Assembly (NCBI GenBank): GCA_030691985.1
Contig: JAUYDB010000220.1
Span: 1-8,072, forward strand
Length of the DNA: 8,072 bases
Source of the DNA: Candidatus Omnitrophota bacterium
GTDB lineage: Bacteria > Omnitrophota > Gorgyraeia > 2-01-FULL-45-10
Direction of reading: 5' to 3'
Shown here: piece after piece, positions 1 to 6,259 of the stretch
Numbering within the stretch: position 1 is the first letter of the stretch
How the letters are laid out: each line of letters starts with the position of its first letter
Notes under the pieces: model-generated
What the model was told of the DNA's origin: nothing
The model's input: the letters and a program-made list of their open reading frames with translations, nothing else
The model's database searches: none
Position numbers and translations under genes: made by a program

Positions 1-21
1 CAGCAGATGAGAAGGTGCGCA

Positions 22-197
22 ATTTCCCCCTCACCTTAATCCTCTCCCCCTTCGGGGGAGAGGAAATTATGAGGAAATCCCCTCTCCCCTTTAGGGGAGA
101 GGGCAAGGGTGAGGGGTAGGCAAAGATCGAATCTCAAAATACAGCCTTCCGTCGGAACTTGTGGTTTAATTTGGACATAAGTGCTATATAAAGAAAA
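22..197 (+). repeat. GC-rich palindromic repeat, left copy (MITE-like)
   Basis: Non-coding repeat with two perfect hairpins: 41-50 pairs with 54-63 (10 bp, loop TTC) and 80-89 pairs with 94-103 (10 bp, loop TTTA). The right part (about 54-176) is a near-identical inverted copy of 7193-7317 and also matches 7320-7464 in direct orientation. Shared blocks include AGGGCAAGGGTGAGGGGTAG, CGAATCTCAAAAT and TAATTTGGAC. The left arm is short and lacks the outer GTCCAAATTA end found in the right-hand copy, so this copy looks truncated or rearranged. No coding potential is visible. It resembles a non-autonomous palindromic element; no transposase is present in the window. Confidence 0.85.
182..190 (+). 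promoter_or_regulatory. Extended -10-like sequence at the end of the left palindromic repeat
   Basis: The sequence TGCTATATA (TG-N-TATATA) fits an extended -10 element and faces ilvB. No good -35 is correctly spaced; the nearest, TTGTGG at 159-164, is 20 bases away. The same position in the right-hand repeat copy reads TGATATATA (7447-7455), so the motif belongs to the repeat rather than to the ilvB leader. Function is inferred only. Confidence 0.3.
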
Positions 198-227
198 ATG
201 AATTTATTGAAACACTAATGACTGAAG

Positions 228-255
228 TTGGCAGCATGCTTAATCGAATGATAAA
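228..255 (+). promoter_or_regulatory. Candidate sigma70-type promoter for ilvB
   Basis: TTGGCA at 228-233 (5 of 6 matches to the -35 consensus) is followed after 16 bases by GATAAA at 250-255 (4 of 6 to the -10). Transcription would begin near 262, at the edge of the heptamer array, giving a leader of about 43 nt. No T-box, terminator-type attenuator or convincing leader peptide is visible between here and ilvB, so transcriptional attenuation is not indicated. Confidence 0.4.
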
Positions 256-257
256 CC

Positions 258-290
258 CTATCCGCTAAACGCTATACGCTAAACGCTAAA
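258..290 (+). repeat. Heptamer array (CGCTAAA family) upstream of ilvB
   Basis: After CTATC, four uninterrupted 7-base units run CGCTAAA, CGCTATA, CGCTAAA, CGCTAAA (263-290). The array runs straight into CGAGGCGATAGACC and the ilvB ATG, so it directly borders the ribosome-binding site. The same family occurs in both orientations between ilvB and ilvN. It is comparable in style to the short tandemly repeated heptamers of cyanobacteria, though the sequence differs. Confidence 0.85.
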
Positions 291-304
291 CGAGGCGATA
301 GACC

Positions 305-1978
305 ATGAAACTGACAGGCGCGCAAATATTGATAGAATCGCTGAAAAAAGAAGGTGTCGAAGTCATATTCGGCTATCCCGGCGGACAGGTATTGCCTATT
401 TTCGACAAACTTTATGACGCGCCTATAAGATTCATACTGACGCGCCACGAACAGGCGGCCGCTCACGCGGCGGACGGATACGCCCGTGCTACAGGTAAGA
501 CCGGGGTGTGCATCGCCACCTCAGGGCCGGGCGCGACGAATCTTGTCACCGGCATCGCGACGGCGTATATGGATTCGGTCCCGATGGTCGCCATAACGGG
601 CCAGGTCAAGACATTCCTGATAGGCAACGACGCGTTCCAGGAAGCTGACATAACCGGCATAACAAGGCCGATCACGAAACACAATTATCTCGTCGAGGAC
701 GTGAACGACCTCGCGCGCATAATAAAAGAGGCGTTTCATATCGCGTCGACCGGAAGGCCGGGGCCTGTTTTGATAGACCTGCCTTCGGATATACAGGCTA
801 AGGAGACAGAATTCATATATCCGGATAAGGTGGATATACGCGGATATAAACCCACTTACGAAGGCCATCCGGGCCAGATAAAGAGGGCGGCTAAAGCCAT
901 AGCGGAATCGAAGCGGCCGATACTTTATGTCGGCGGCGGGGTTATAATTTCCGAGGCCTCGGAAGCTGTGCGTGAACTCGCGATCAGGAATGAGATACCG
1001 GTCACCACGACACTCTTGGGGCTGGGCGCGTTTCCGCAGGGACACAAGCTGTCTCTCGGCATGCTCGGCATGCACGGCACGGCTTACGCCAATCATTCGA
1101 TCATGGAGTCCGACCTTATCATCGCCGTGGGCGCGAGGTTCGATGACAGGGTTACGGGAAAGCTCGACGAATTCGCCCCTCACGCCAAGGTTATTCATAT
1201 CGACATAGATCCCGCGAGCGTTTCTAAAAGCGTCGATGTCGATATCCCGATAGTCGGCGATGCCGGGGGCGTGTTGAGGCAATTGAATAGAATAGTGAAG
1301 CCGCCGGATACCTCCGATTGGCTTAAACGTATTGACGGATGGAAGGAGAAATATCCGTTAAAGTATAAGGACGACGATAAGATAAGGCCGCAATATATCT
1401 TGGAAGAGATATATAGGCAAACGCGCGGCGAGGCGATAATATGCACGGAAGTCGGCCAGCACCAGATGTGGGCTGCGCAATTCTACAAATTCACTAAGCC
1501 GAGGACCATGATTTCATCGGGCGGGCTCGGCACGATGGGTTACGGATTCCCGGCGGCTATCGGCGCCCAGATCGGCAAACCAAAGGCGGTCGTCTTTGAT
1601 ATAGCAGGCGATGGCTCGATCCAGATGAATATACAGGAGCTTGCCACAGCGGTTATGAATAAATTGCCCGTGAAGGTCGCTATATTCTCAAACTGCTACC
1701 TTGGCATGGTCCGGCAGTGGCAGGAATTGTTCTATAAGAAGCGCTATTCCCATACATTTCTCGGAGAAGGTTGTCCTGATTTTGTGAAGCTTGCCGAAAG
1801 CTACGGAGCTGCGGGCATCAGGGTTACGAAAAAGGAAGATGTGCGGCATGCCATAGACACCGCGCTCGGGATAGATAATACCGTATTTATCGATTTCCGT
1901 ATCGAGAAAGAGGAGAACGTCTTTCCAATGGTGCCGGCCGGCGAGGCGATCAATCGGATGATTGACGGATTGGCATAG
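305..1978 (+). CDS. ilvB: Acetolactate synthase large (catalytic) subunit
   Basis: This is the ThDP-, Mg- and FAD-dependent enzyme that condenses two pyruvates to 2-acetolactate, or pyruvate with 2-ketobutyrate to acetohydroxybutyrate, the first common step of valine, leucine and isoleucine synthesis. At 557 residues it has normal family length. Visible motifs are the N-terminal pyrimidine-binding domain with catalytic Glu49 in RHEQAAAHAADGYARATG, a central FAD-binding domain (about 190-340), and a C-terminal pyrophosphate domain with VGQHQMWAAQ (383-392), GGLGTMGYGFPAA (406-418) and GDGS at 435-438. In the downstream Mg motif the usual NN is SN (462-463); Asn463, expected to be the metal ligand, is kept. 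The start is set by GAGG at 292-295, 9 bases upstream. The regulatory subunit gene follows after a repeat-filled 187-base gap. Control is probably through valine binding to IlvN. Confidence 0.97.
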   Translation: MKLTGAQILIESLKKEGVEVIFGYPGGQVLPIFDKLYDAPIRFILTRHEQAAAHAADGYARATGKTGVCIATSGPGATNLVTGIATAYMDSVPMVAITGQVKTFLIGNDAFQEADITGITRPITKHNYLVEDVNDLARIIKEAFHIASTGRPGPVLIDLPSDIQAKETEFIYPDKVDIRGYKPTYEGHPGQIKRAAKAIAESKRPILYVGGGVIISEASEAVRELAIRNEIPVTTTLLGLGAFPQGHKLSLGMLGMHGTAYANHSIMESDLIIAVGARFDDRVTGKLDEFAPHAKVIHIDIDPASVSKSVDVDIPIVGDAGGVLRQLNRIVKPPDTSDWLKRIDGWKEKYPLKYKDDDKIRPQYILEEIYRQTRGEAIICTEVGQHQMWAAQFYKFTKPRTMISSGGLGTMGYGFPAAIGAQIGKPKAVVFDIAGDGSIQMNIQELATAVMNKLPVKVAIFSNCYLGMVRQWQELFYKKRYSHTFLGEGCPDFVKLAESYGAAGIRVTKKEDVRHAIDTALGIDNTVFIDFRIEKEENVFPMVPAGEAINRMIDGLA

Positions 1979-2020
1979 TGCTAGTTGAAAACTCACGTTC
2001 GTATTGAGTACAGTGACGGG

Positions 2021-2090
2021 TTTAGCGGTTAGCGCATTGCGTGTAGCGTTTAGGAAAATAAAAACTATCCGCTACACGCTAAACGCTAAT
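2021..2090. repeat. Inverted pair of heptamer arrays between ilvB and ilvN
   Basis: Reverse-orientation units TTTAGCG, GTTAGCG, CATTGCG, TGTAGCG (2021-2048), then TTTAG, face forward units CGCTACA, CGCTAAA, CGCTAAT (2070-2090) across an A-rich spacer. GCGTGTAGCG (2039-2048) pairs perfectly with CGCTACACGC (2070-2079), giving a 10-bp stem with a 21-base loop. There is no T-tract after it, so it does not look like an intrinsic terminator. It is the same repeat family as upstream of ilvB. Confidence 0.8.
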
Positions 2091-2098
2091 CTTATCGT

Positions 2099-2128
2099 TT
2101 GACTTCACTATACGCTACACGCTATACG
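2099..2128 (+). promoter_or_regulatory. Possible promoter formed partly by the heptamer array, upstream of ilvN
   Basis: TTGACT (2099-2104, 5 of 6 to the -35) is followed after 18 bases by TATACG (2123-2128, 4 of 6 to the -10). The -10 lies inside a CGCTATA repeat unit. This could give ilvN its own transcript despite the 187-base gap from ilvB. The call is motif-based only, and the low complexity of the array makes chance matches likely. Confidence 0.3.
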
Positions 2129-2133
2129 CTAAA
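2106..2133 (+). repeat. Third heptamer array, upstream of ilvN
   Basis: CACTATA is followed by CGCTACA, CGCTATA and CGCTAAA (2113-2133). The array precedes AACGAGGCGAC and the ilvN ATG, repeating the arrangement seen upstream of ilvB. Confidence 0.75.
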
Positions 2134-2165
2134 CTTGCTACTATACTCCACTATAACGAGGCGAC

Positions 2166-2681
2166 ATGAAACATACAATATCAGTGCTTGTTGAGAACAA
2201 ATTCGGAGTGCTGGCACGAATCTCAGGGCTCTTCAGCGCGCGGGGATTTAACATATCTTCGCTTGCTGTCGGCGAGACCGAAGATCCGACGGTTTCACGG
2301 ATGACGATAGTGGTGGAAGGCGATGACAAGACGCTCGAGCAGATAAAGAAGCAGCTCAATAAGCTTATCGATGTCATAAAGGTCGTTGACTTTAAGGAAG
2401 GAGATTTTATAGACAGGGAGCTTATCCTGATAAAAGTCGCGGTTACGCCTAATACGAGAAAAGAGATACTCGAGGCAGTGGAATCGATCGGCGCGCATAT
2501 AGAGAACGCGGGATCAAAATCCATAAGCATTGAGGCGGCGGGCGACCACACTAAAATAAAGGCGCTTTTGGAACTTCTGAGGCCGTTTAATATACTCGAA
2601 GTCGTAAGGACAGGCAGGATCGCCCTGGGTACGGAGGATAAGGGGCTGAAGGTTGACGGAAAGCCGGAAGTTAATGAGTGA
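2166..2681 (+). CDS. ilvN: Acetolactate synthase small (regulatory) subunit
   Basis: This regulatory partner of IlvB stimulates catalysis and carries the binding site for feedback inhibition by valine. At 171 residues it has standard length for the long form (IlvN/IlvH type). The N-terminal ACT domain (about 1-75) shows the family signatures HTISVLVENKFGVLARISGL and RGFNISSLAVGETEDP, and SRMTIVVEGDD. The C-terminal domain (about 80-160) contains RELILIKV and EVVRTGRIAL, as expected. The start has GAGG at 2158-2161, only 4 bases from the ATG, which is a short spacing; the sequence AACGAGGCGA around it is shared with the ilvB start region. ilvB and ilvN normally abut or overlap, so the 187-base repeat-filled separation is unusual. 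ilvC follows after 157 bases containing another repeat. Confidence 0.96.
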   Translation: MKHTISVLVENKFGVLARISGLFSARGFNISSLAVGETEDPTVSRMTIVVEGDDKTLEQIKKQLNKLIDVIKVVDFKEGDFIDRELILIKVAVTPNTRKEILEAVESIGAHIENAGSKSISIEAAGDHTKIKALLELLRPFNILEVVRTGRIALGTEDKGLKVDGKPEVNE

Positions 2682-2686
2682 GGTGA

Positions 2687-2785
2687 CGCTTTCCGTAGGA
2701 CGAGGGACGATGGACGCGGGACGTCTGTGGAGTCGAATTTATAGACATCCCTCGTCCTTTCATCCTCTCGTCCTTTCGGAACGCG
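2687..2785 (+). repeat. Palindromic GGACGNN heptamer repeat, copy A (ilvN-ilvC gap)
   Basis: This is a 99-base element with 7-base units in its left arm: GGACGAG, GGACGAT, GGACGCG, GGACGTC (2698-2725). The right arm carries the complementary CGTCC-rich units. GGACGAGGGA (2698-2707) pairs with TCCCTCGTCC (2748-2757), and TTCCG (2691-2695) pairs with CGGAA near the right end. The core GGACGTCTGTGG is shared with the inverted copy at 6260-6355. A small hairpin, TTCCGT (2789-2794) with ACGGAA (2800-2805), follows. CGGAACGCG occurs at both 2777-2785 and 2801-2809, so the right end appears partly duplicated. Confidence 0.8.
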
Positions 2786-2823
2786 CAATTCCGTGTCCTA
2801 CGGAACGCGTGTCTAAAGATAGA

Positions 2824-2829
2824 AAGGAG
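2824..2829 (+). promoter_or_regulatory. Ribosome-binding site of ilvC
   Basis: AAGGAG lies 9 bases before the ilvC ATG. It is the clearest plus-strand Shine-Dalgarno in the cluster. It fixes the ilvC start and suggests ilvC is translated independently of ilvN, unlike the tightly spaced leuA and aroE. Confidence 0.75.
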
Positions 2830-2838
2830 TAAGGAAAG

Positions 2839-3834
2839 ATGGCAAAGATATATTATGATAAGGATGCGGATTTGAATGTGTTTAAAGGCAAGAAGATCGC
2901 CGTTATCGGATACGGCATACAGGGCCGCGCGCAGAGTTTGAATTTGCGCGACTCAGGGTGTGATGTCATAGTGAGCGAACTTACCGGAACGCCTAACCAT
3001 GAACAGGCCGTGAAGGATGGATTTAATCCCGTGCCCGCGAAAGAGGCGTCCAAAATCGGAGACGTTGTGCAGGTATTGACCCAGGACCATGTTCAGGCGA
3101 AGCTTTATAAAGAAGAGATAGCCGGGAACATGACGAAGGGCAAGGCGCTTTTATTTTCTCATGGTTTCAATATACGTTTTAAGCAGATAAAGCCGTCGAA
3201 GAAGATAGACGTAATCATGGTCGCGCCTAAGGGGCCCGGCGCTTTAGTGCGCAGGATGTATGTGGAGGGCAAGGGAGTTCCGTGCCTCGTAGCCGTATAC
3301 CGGGACGCGACAGGCAACGCGCTGAAGACAGCCCTTGCCTACGCCAAGGGCATCGGCGGAACGAGGGCGGGTGTGATCGGGACGACTTTCGACGAAGAGA
3401 CTGAAACAGACCTCTTCGGAGAGCAGGCCGTCCTTTGCGGCGGCGCTACCGAGCTCATCAAGGCGGGATTCGATACGCTCGTCGAGGCCGGGTACCAGCC
3501 CGAGATAGCCTATTTCGAGGTGCTGCACGAGTTGAAACTGATCACCGATCTCATCCAGGAAAAAGGCATCGACGGGATGAGGAGCAGGGTCTCCAATACC
3601 GCATGCTATGGCGATATAACCAGAGGCAAGAGGATCATAACGCCCAAGACGCGCAAGGTCATGCAAAAGATGCTCAAAGAGATTAAGAGCGGAAAATTCG
3701 CGAGAGAGTGGATAAGAGAAAATGAGGCCGGCAGGCCCAACTACAACTCAATATTGCAGAAGGAGCGCGAGCACAATATCGAGAAGGTAGGGGAGGGCTT
3801 GCGGAAGATGATGCCGTGGATGGAGACAAAATAA
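2839..3834 (+). CDS. ilvC: Ketol-acid reductoisomerase, class I; probably NADH-preferring
   Basis: This enzyme converts 2-acetolactate to 2,3-dihydroxyisovalerate (and the isoleucine homologue) by Mg-dependent alkyl migration and NAD(P)H reduction. At 331 residues it is a standard short class I enzyme. The N-terminal Rossmann domain has GYGIQG at 24-29; SHGF holds His108. The C-terminal knotted domain keeps the expected metal ligands Asp191, Glu195, Glu227 and Glu231, and substrate Ser252. The cofactor loop is odd. Where class I enzymes typically read about VGLREGSKSW, this one has VSELTGTPNH (45-54), so the Arg and both Ser residues that hold the NADPH phosphate are gone and Glu47 appears at the end of the second strand. 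This suggests NADH use (inference). Other departures are GPGALVRR for the common GPGH-VRR and Cys256 in SNTACYGD. leuA starts 4 bases after the stop. Confidence 0.96.
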   Translation: MAKIYYDKDADLNVFKGKKIAVIGYGIQGRAQSLNLRDSGCDVIVSELTGTPNHEQAVKDGFNPVPAKEASKIGDVVQVLTQDHVQAKLYKEEIAGNMTKGKALLFSHGFNIRFKQIKPSKKIDVIMVAPKGPGALVRRMYVEGKGVPCLVAVYRDATGNALKTALAYAKGIGGTRAGVIGTTFDEETETDLFGEQAVLCGGATELIKAGFDTLVEAGYQPEIAYFEVLHELKLITDLIQEKGIDGMRSRVSNTACYGDITRGKRIITPKTRKVMQKMLKEIKSGKFAREWIRENEAGRPNYNSILQKEREHNIEKVGEGLRKMMPWMETK

Positions 3835-3838
3835 AAGA

Positions 3839-5350
3839 ATGGGTGAGAAGATAGTCATATTCGATACTACTCTGAGGGATGGGGAGCAGTCTCCCGGCGC
3901 GGGGCTCAATAAAAATGAGAAGCTCGAGATAGCCAAACAGCTTGCCGTGCTCGGAGTCGATGTTATTGAGGCGGGATTTCCCGTGTCCGGCGCGGGCGAT
4001 TTTGATGCCGTGAAGGCGGTTGCCCGGCGCGTAAAGGGGCCGATTATTTGCGCGTTAGCGCGCTCGATCGAGAAAGACATCGAGATTGCGTATAATGCCG
4101 TCAAACATTCGGCCAGGCCTCGCATACACGTTTTTCTTGCCACATCCAAGATCCACATGAAGTATAAATTGAAAAAGGCGGAAGGCGAGATCCTGCGGCT
4201 TGCGGTTGAAGCGGTTAAATACGCGAAGGCGAAATGCCCTGATGTTGAGTTTTCTCCGGAAGACGCCTCGCGCACAGAAAGGCCATTTTTGTATAAAGTA
4301 GTGGAAGCCGTTATCGAGGCCGGCGCTAAGACAGTGAATATCCCTGACACGGTCGGCTACGCGACGCCTTTCGAATTCGCCGAGCTTATACGCCTCATCA
4401 AAGAGAATGTGCCGAACATAGACAAGTGCGTCATAAGCGTCCATTGTCATAATGACCTGGGGCTCGGGGTCGCGAACAGCCTGGCCGCGGCCGCGAACGG
4501 CGCGCGGCAGGTCGAATGCACCATTAACGGCCTTGGCGAGAGGGCCGGAAACGCGTCGCTGGAAGAGATTGTCATGGCCATAAGAACAAGAAGCGATATC
4601 TACAAAGGGTTGTTCACGGGCATTAATACAAAGGAGCTTTATAAGACCAGCAGGCTCGTTTCCAAGCTCACCGGAATGCTCATTCAACCGAACAAGGCGA
4701 TAGTGGGCTTGAACGCCTTCAGCCATGAATCAGGCATCCATCAGGACGGTGTTTTAAAGGAGCGCATCACCTATGAAATTATGAAGCCGGAGGATGTGGG
4801 TTTTGAGGCGATGAGGCTTGTCCTCGGGAGGCACTCCGGCAGGCACGCTTTTGCCGAAAGGATGAAAGCGCTTGGGTTTGATCTGGATAAAGAAAAGATG
4901 GAAAAGGCGTTCGCCCGTTTTAAGGGCCTTGCCGATAAGAAGAAGGAGGTATTTGACGAGGATCTCGAGACTATTGTCGAGGAAGAAATATCGAAGATCC
5001 CGGAGAAGTTCCGCCTTCATCATTTTTATATTGCTTCGGGTGACCAGGTCAAGCCCGCGGCAAACATTAAATTGAAATTCCAAAAAAAGGTCTTAGAGGC
5101 AAGTTCTACCGGCGACGGCCCTGTAGATGCCTGTTATAGGGCCATCGATAAGATAACCGGCGCGGGCGGAAAACTCCTCGATTATCGGATTGCCAGCGTC
5201 ACGAGCGGTAAGGATGCGCTCGGCGAGGTCTCGGTGAAGATTGCCTCCAAAAACGCTGTGGTTACAGGAAGGGGTGTCAGCACCGACATCATCGAAGCCA
5301 GCATCAAGGCGTATTTAAGCGCGGTGAATAGACTGATGTATAAAAAATAG
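3839..5350 (+). CDS. leuA: 2-Isopropylmalate synthase
   Basis: This enzyme condenses acetyl-CoA with 2-ketoisovalerate to 2-isopropylmalate, the committed step to leucine; it is normally feedback-inhibited by leucine. At 503 residues it has the usual length for the bacterial form with a full regulatory domain. The TIM barrel begins with FDTTLRDGEQSPG (Arg13, metal ligand Asp14). HCHND gives metal ligands His202 and His204, and GLGERAGNA includes Asn238. NAFSHESGIHQDGVLK (292-307) is typical of isopropylmalate synthases rather than homocitrate or citramalate synthases. The C-terminal leucine-binding domain (about 390-503) has GDGPVDA (425-431) and GRGVSTDIIEASIKAY. The start is 4 bases after ilvC. 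The only SD-like sequence is GGAG at 3822-3825, 13 bases away, so translation is probably coupled to ilvC. Citramalate synthase is the main alternative but is less likely on these motifs. Confidence 0.95.
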   Translation: MGEKIVIFDTTLRDGEQSPGAGLNKNEKLEIAKQLAVLGVDVIEAGFPVSGAGDFDAVKAVARRVKGPIICALARSIEKDIEIAYNAVKHSARPRIHVFLATSKIHMKYKLKKAEGEILRLAVEAVKYAKAKCPDVEFSPEDASRTERPFLYKVVEAVIEAGAKTVNIPDTVGYATPFEFAELIRLIKENVPNIDKCVISVHCHNDLGLGVANSLAAAANGARQVECTINGLGERAGNASLEEIVMAIRTRSDIYKGLFTGINTKELYKTSRLVSKLTGMLIQPNKAIVGLNAFSHESGIHQDGVLKERITYEIMKPEDVGFEAMRLVLGRHSGRHAFAERMKALGFDLDKEKMEKAFARFKGLADKKKEVFDEDLETIVEEEISKIPEKFRLHHFYIASGDQVKPAANIKLKFQKKVLEASSTGDGPVDACYRAIDKITGAGGKLLDYRIASVTSGKDALGEVSVKIASKNAVVTGRGVSTDIIEASIKAYLSAVNRLMYKK

Positions 5351-5351
5351 G

Positions 5352-6212
5352 ATGACAAAACAACGATACGGCATAATAGGGCATCCTGTGGCTCATTCGC
5401 TTTCACCGGCGATGCAGGGCGCGGCATTCAAGGCGCTTGGCATAGACGCGGAATATCTTTTATACGATGTTGAGCCGGATAAGCTGGAAGGATTTCTCGA
5501 CGATGCGCCCAAAAAAAATATTCTGGGGCTGAATGTAACGATTCCGCTTAAAATAGCGGCGAAGGATTATCTCGAGCGCAAGGGCCAGCTCGATGAGAAC
5601 GCAAGACGGCTCGGCGCGGTCAACACCATAAAATTTACAGGCGAGACCCCTTCAGGGCATAATACCGATGGGCCGGGATTTTACCGCTCGCTTGTTAAGG
5701 ATCTCAATTTCGAGCCGGAGGGGAAGAGCGTATTTTCACTCGGCGCGGGCGGCGCTGCACGCGCCATTGTCATGTATCTGGCAAACGGCCCCAGGGCAAT
5801 ATATGTGTTTGACTCTGACGGCGAAAAGGCAGGCGCCCTGCAAAAGTATTACAAGAAATATTACGATGGACGAAAACTCGTCATAACGGACAGGGACGGC
5901 TTGAAAGAAGCGCTTTCTAAAAGCGATCTTCTCGTGAACGCGACGCCGGTAGGCATGAGAGAGGCCGACCCGTCGCCGGTAGCAAAAGAGCTTCTTCACC
6001 CGGGCCTTTACGTTTACGATCTTGTCTACAACCAATTGTCTACGCGGCTTGTGAAGGATGCCAACTCGATGAAGCTGCATGCGATTACAGGGCTCGGCAT
6101 GCTCCTGTATCAGGGCGCGATAGCATTCGAGATATGGACGGGTAAAAGCGCGCCGATAAGCGTCATGAAGAAGGCGCTGAGGGAGGAGATCGGCAAGAAG
6201 GATGGTTCATGA
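5352..6212 (+). CDS. aroE: Shikimate dehydrogenase; cofactor loop suggests NAD(H) preference
   Basis: This enzyme reversibly reduces 3-dehydroshikimate to shikimate in aromatic amino acid synthesis. At 286 residues it has normal length. The substrate domain has HSLSP (Ser16, Ser18), NVTIPLK with catalytic Lys67, GAVNT (88-92) and NTD with catalytic Asp106. The nucleotide domain has GAGGAARA (131-138), NATPVGM (196-202) and GLGMLLYQGAIAFE with Gln254. In AroE proteins the strand after the glycine loop normally ends in an NRT-type motif whose Arg holds the NADP phosphate. Here it is YVFDSDGEK (151-159), acidic and without Arg, which favours NAD (inference; YdiB-type enzymes are known to accept NAD). 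The ATG lies 1 base after the leuA stop, so the two are almost certainly co-transcribed and translationally coupled, although aroE belongs to a different pathway. Confidence 0.95.
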   Translation: MTKQRYGIIGHPVAHSLSPAMQGAAFKALGIDAEYLLYDVEPDKLEGFLDDAPKKNILGLNVTIPLKIAAKDYLERKGQLDENARRLGAVNTIKFTGETPSGHNTDGPGFYRSLVKDLNFEPEGKSVFSLGAGGAARAIVMYLANGPRAIYVFDSDGEKAGALQKYYKKYYDGRKLVITDRDGLKEALSKSDLLVNATPVGMREADPSPVAKELLHPGLYVYDLVYNQLSTRLVKDANSMKLHAITGLGMLLYQGAIAFEIWTGKSAPISVMKKALREEIGKKDGS

Positions 6213-6214
6213 AA

Positions 6215-6231
6215 GCATTAGCAAGTAATGC
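6215..6231 (+). other. Small stem-loop just after aroE
   Basis: GCATTA (6215-6220) pairs with TAATGC (6226-6231) around a 5-base loop, starting 3 bases after the aroE stop. No T-tract follows, so it is a poor intrinsic terminator. It may be a 3'-end stabilising hairpin or chance. Confidence 0.35.
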
Positions 6232-6259
6232 GGTAGATTAGTGCGTATATATGGTAACA

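Noticed and set aside
22..116. Rho-independent terminator pair at the left edge
   Set aside because: The two GC-rich hairpins lack T-tracts and are part of a repeat that recurs at 7193-7464, so a repeat call is better supported.
198..218. Six-codon leader peptide (MNLLKH) with two Leu codons upstream of ilvB
   Set aside because: It has no ribosome-binding site and no following terminator/antiterminator pair, and two adjacent Leu codons in an AT-rich stretch are easily chance.
120..304. T-box or other branched-chain amino acid riboswitch upstream of ilvB
   Set aside because: No T-box core motif (AGGGTGGNACCGCG) and no T-tract terminator are visible.
521..1282. 253-residue open frame on the minus strand
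   Set aside because: It lies entirely opposite ilvB, whose plus-strand product matches its family throughout. It is rich in Arg and has no recognisable motif, so it is an antisense shadow.
258..2133. CRISPR array
   Set aside because: Units are 7 bases, contiguous and variable, without unique spacers of CRISPR size, and no cas genes are present.
2141..2788. 215-residue minus-strand open frame over ilvN
   Set aside because: It is Ser-rich with no motif, fully overlaps a clear ilvN and runs into the repeat.
4055..4726. 223-residue minus-strand open frame
   Set aside because: It is antisense to the catalytic core of leuA and has no domain signature.
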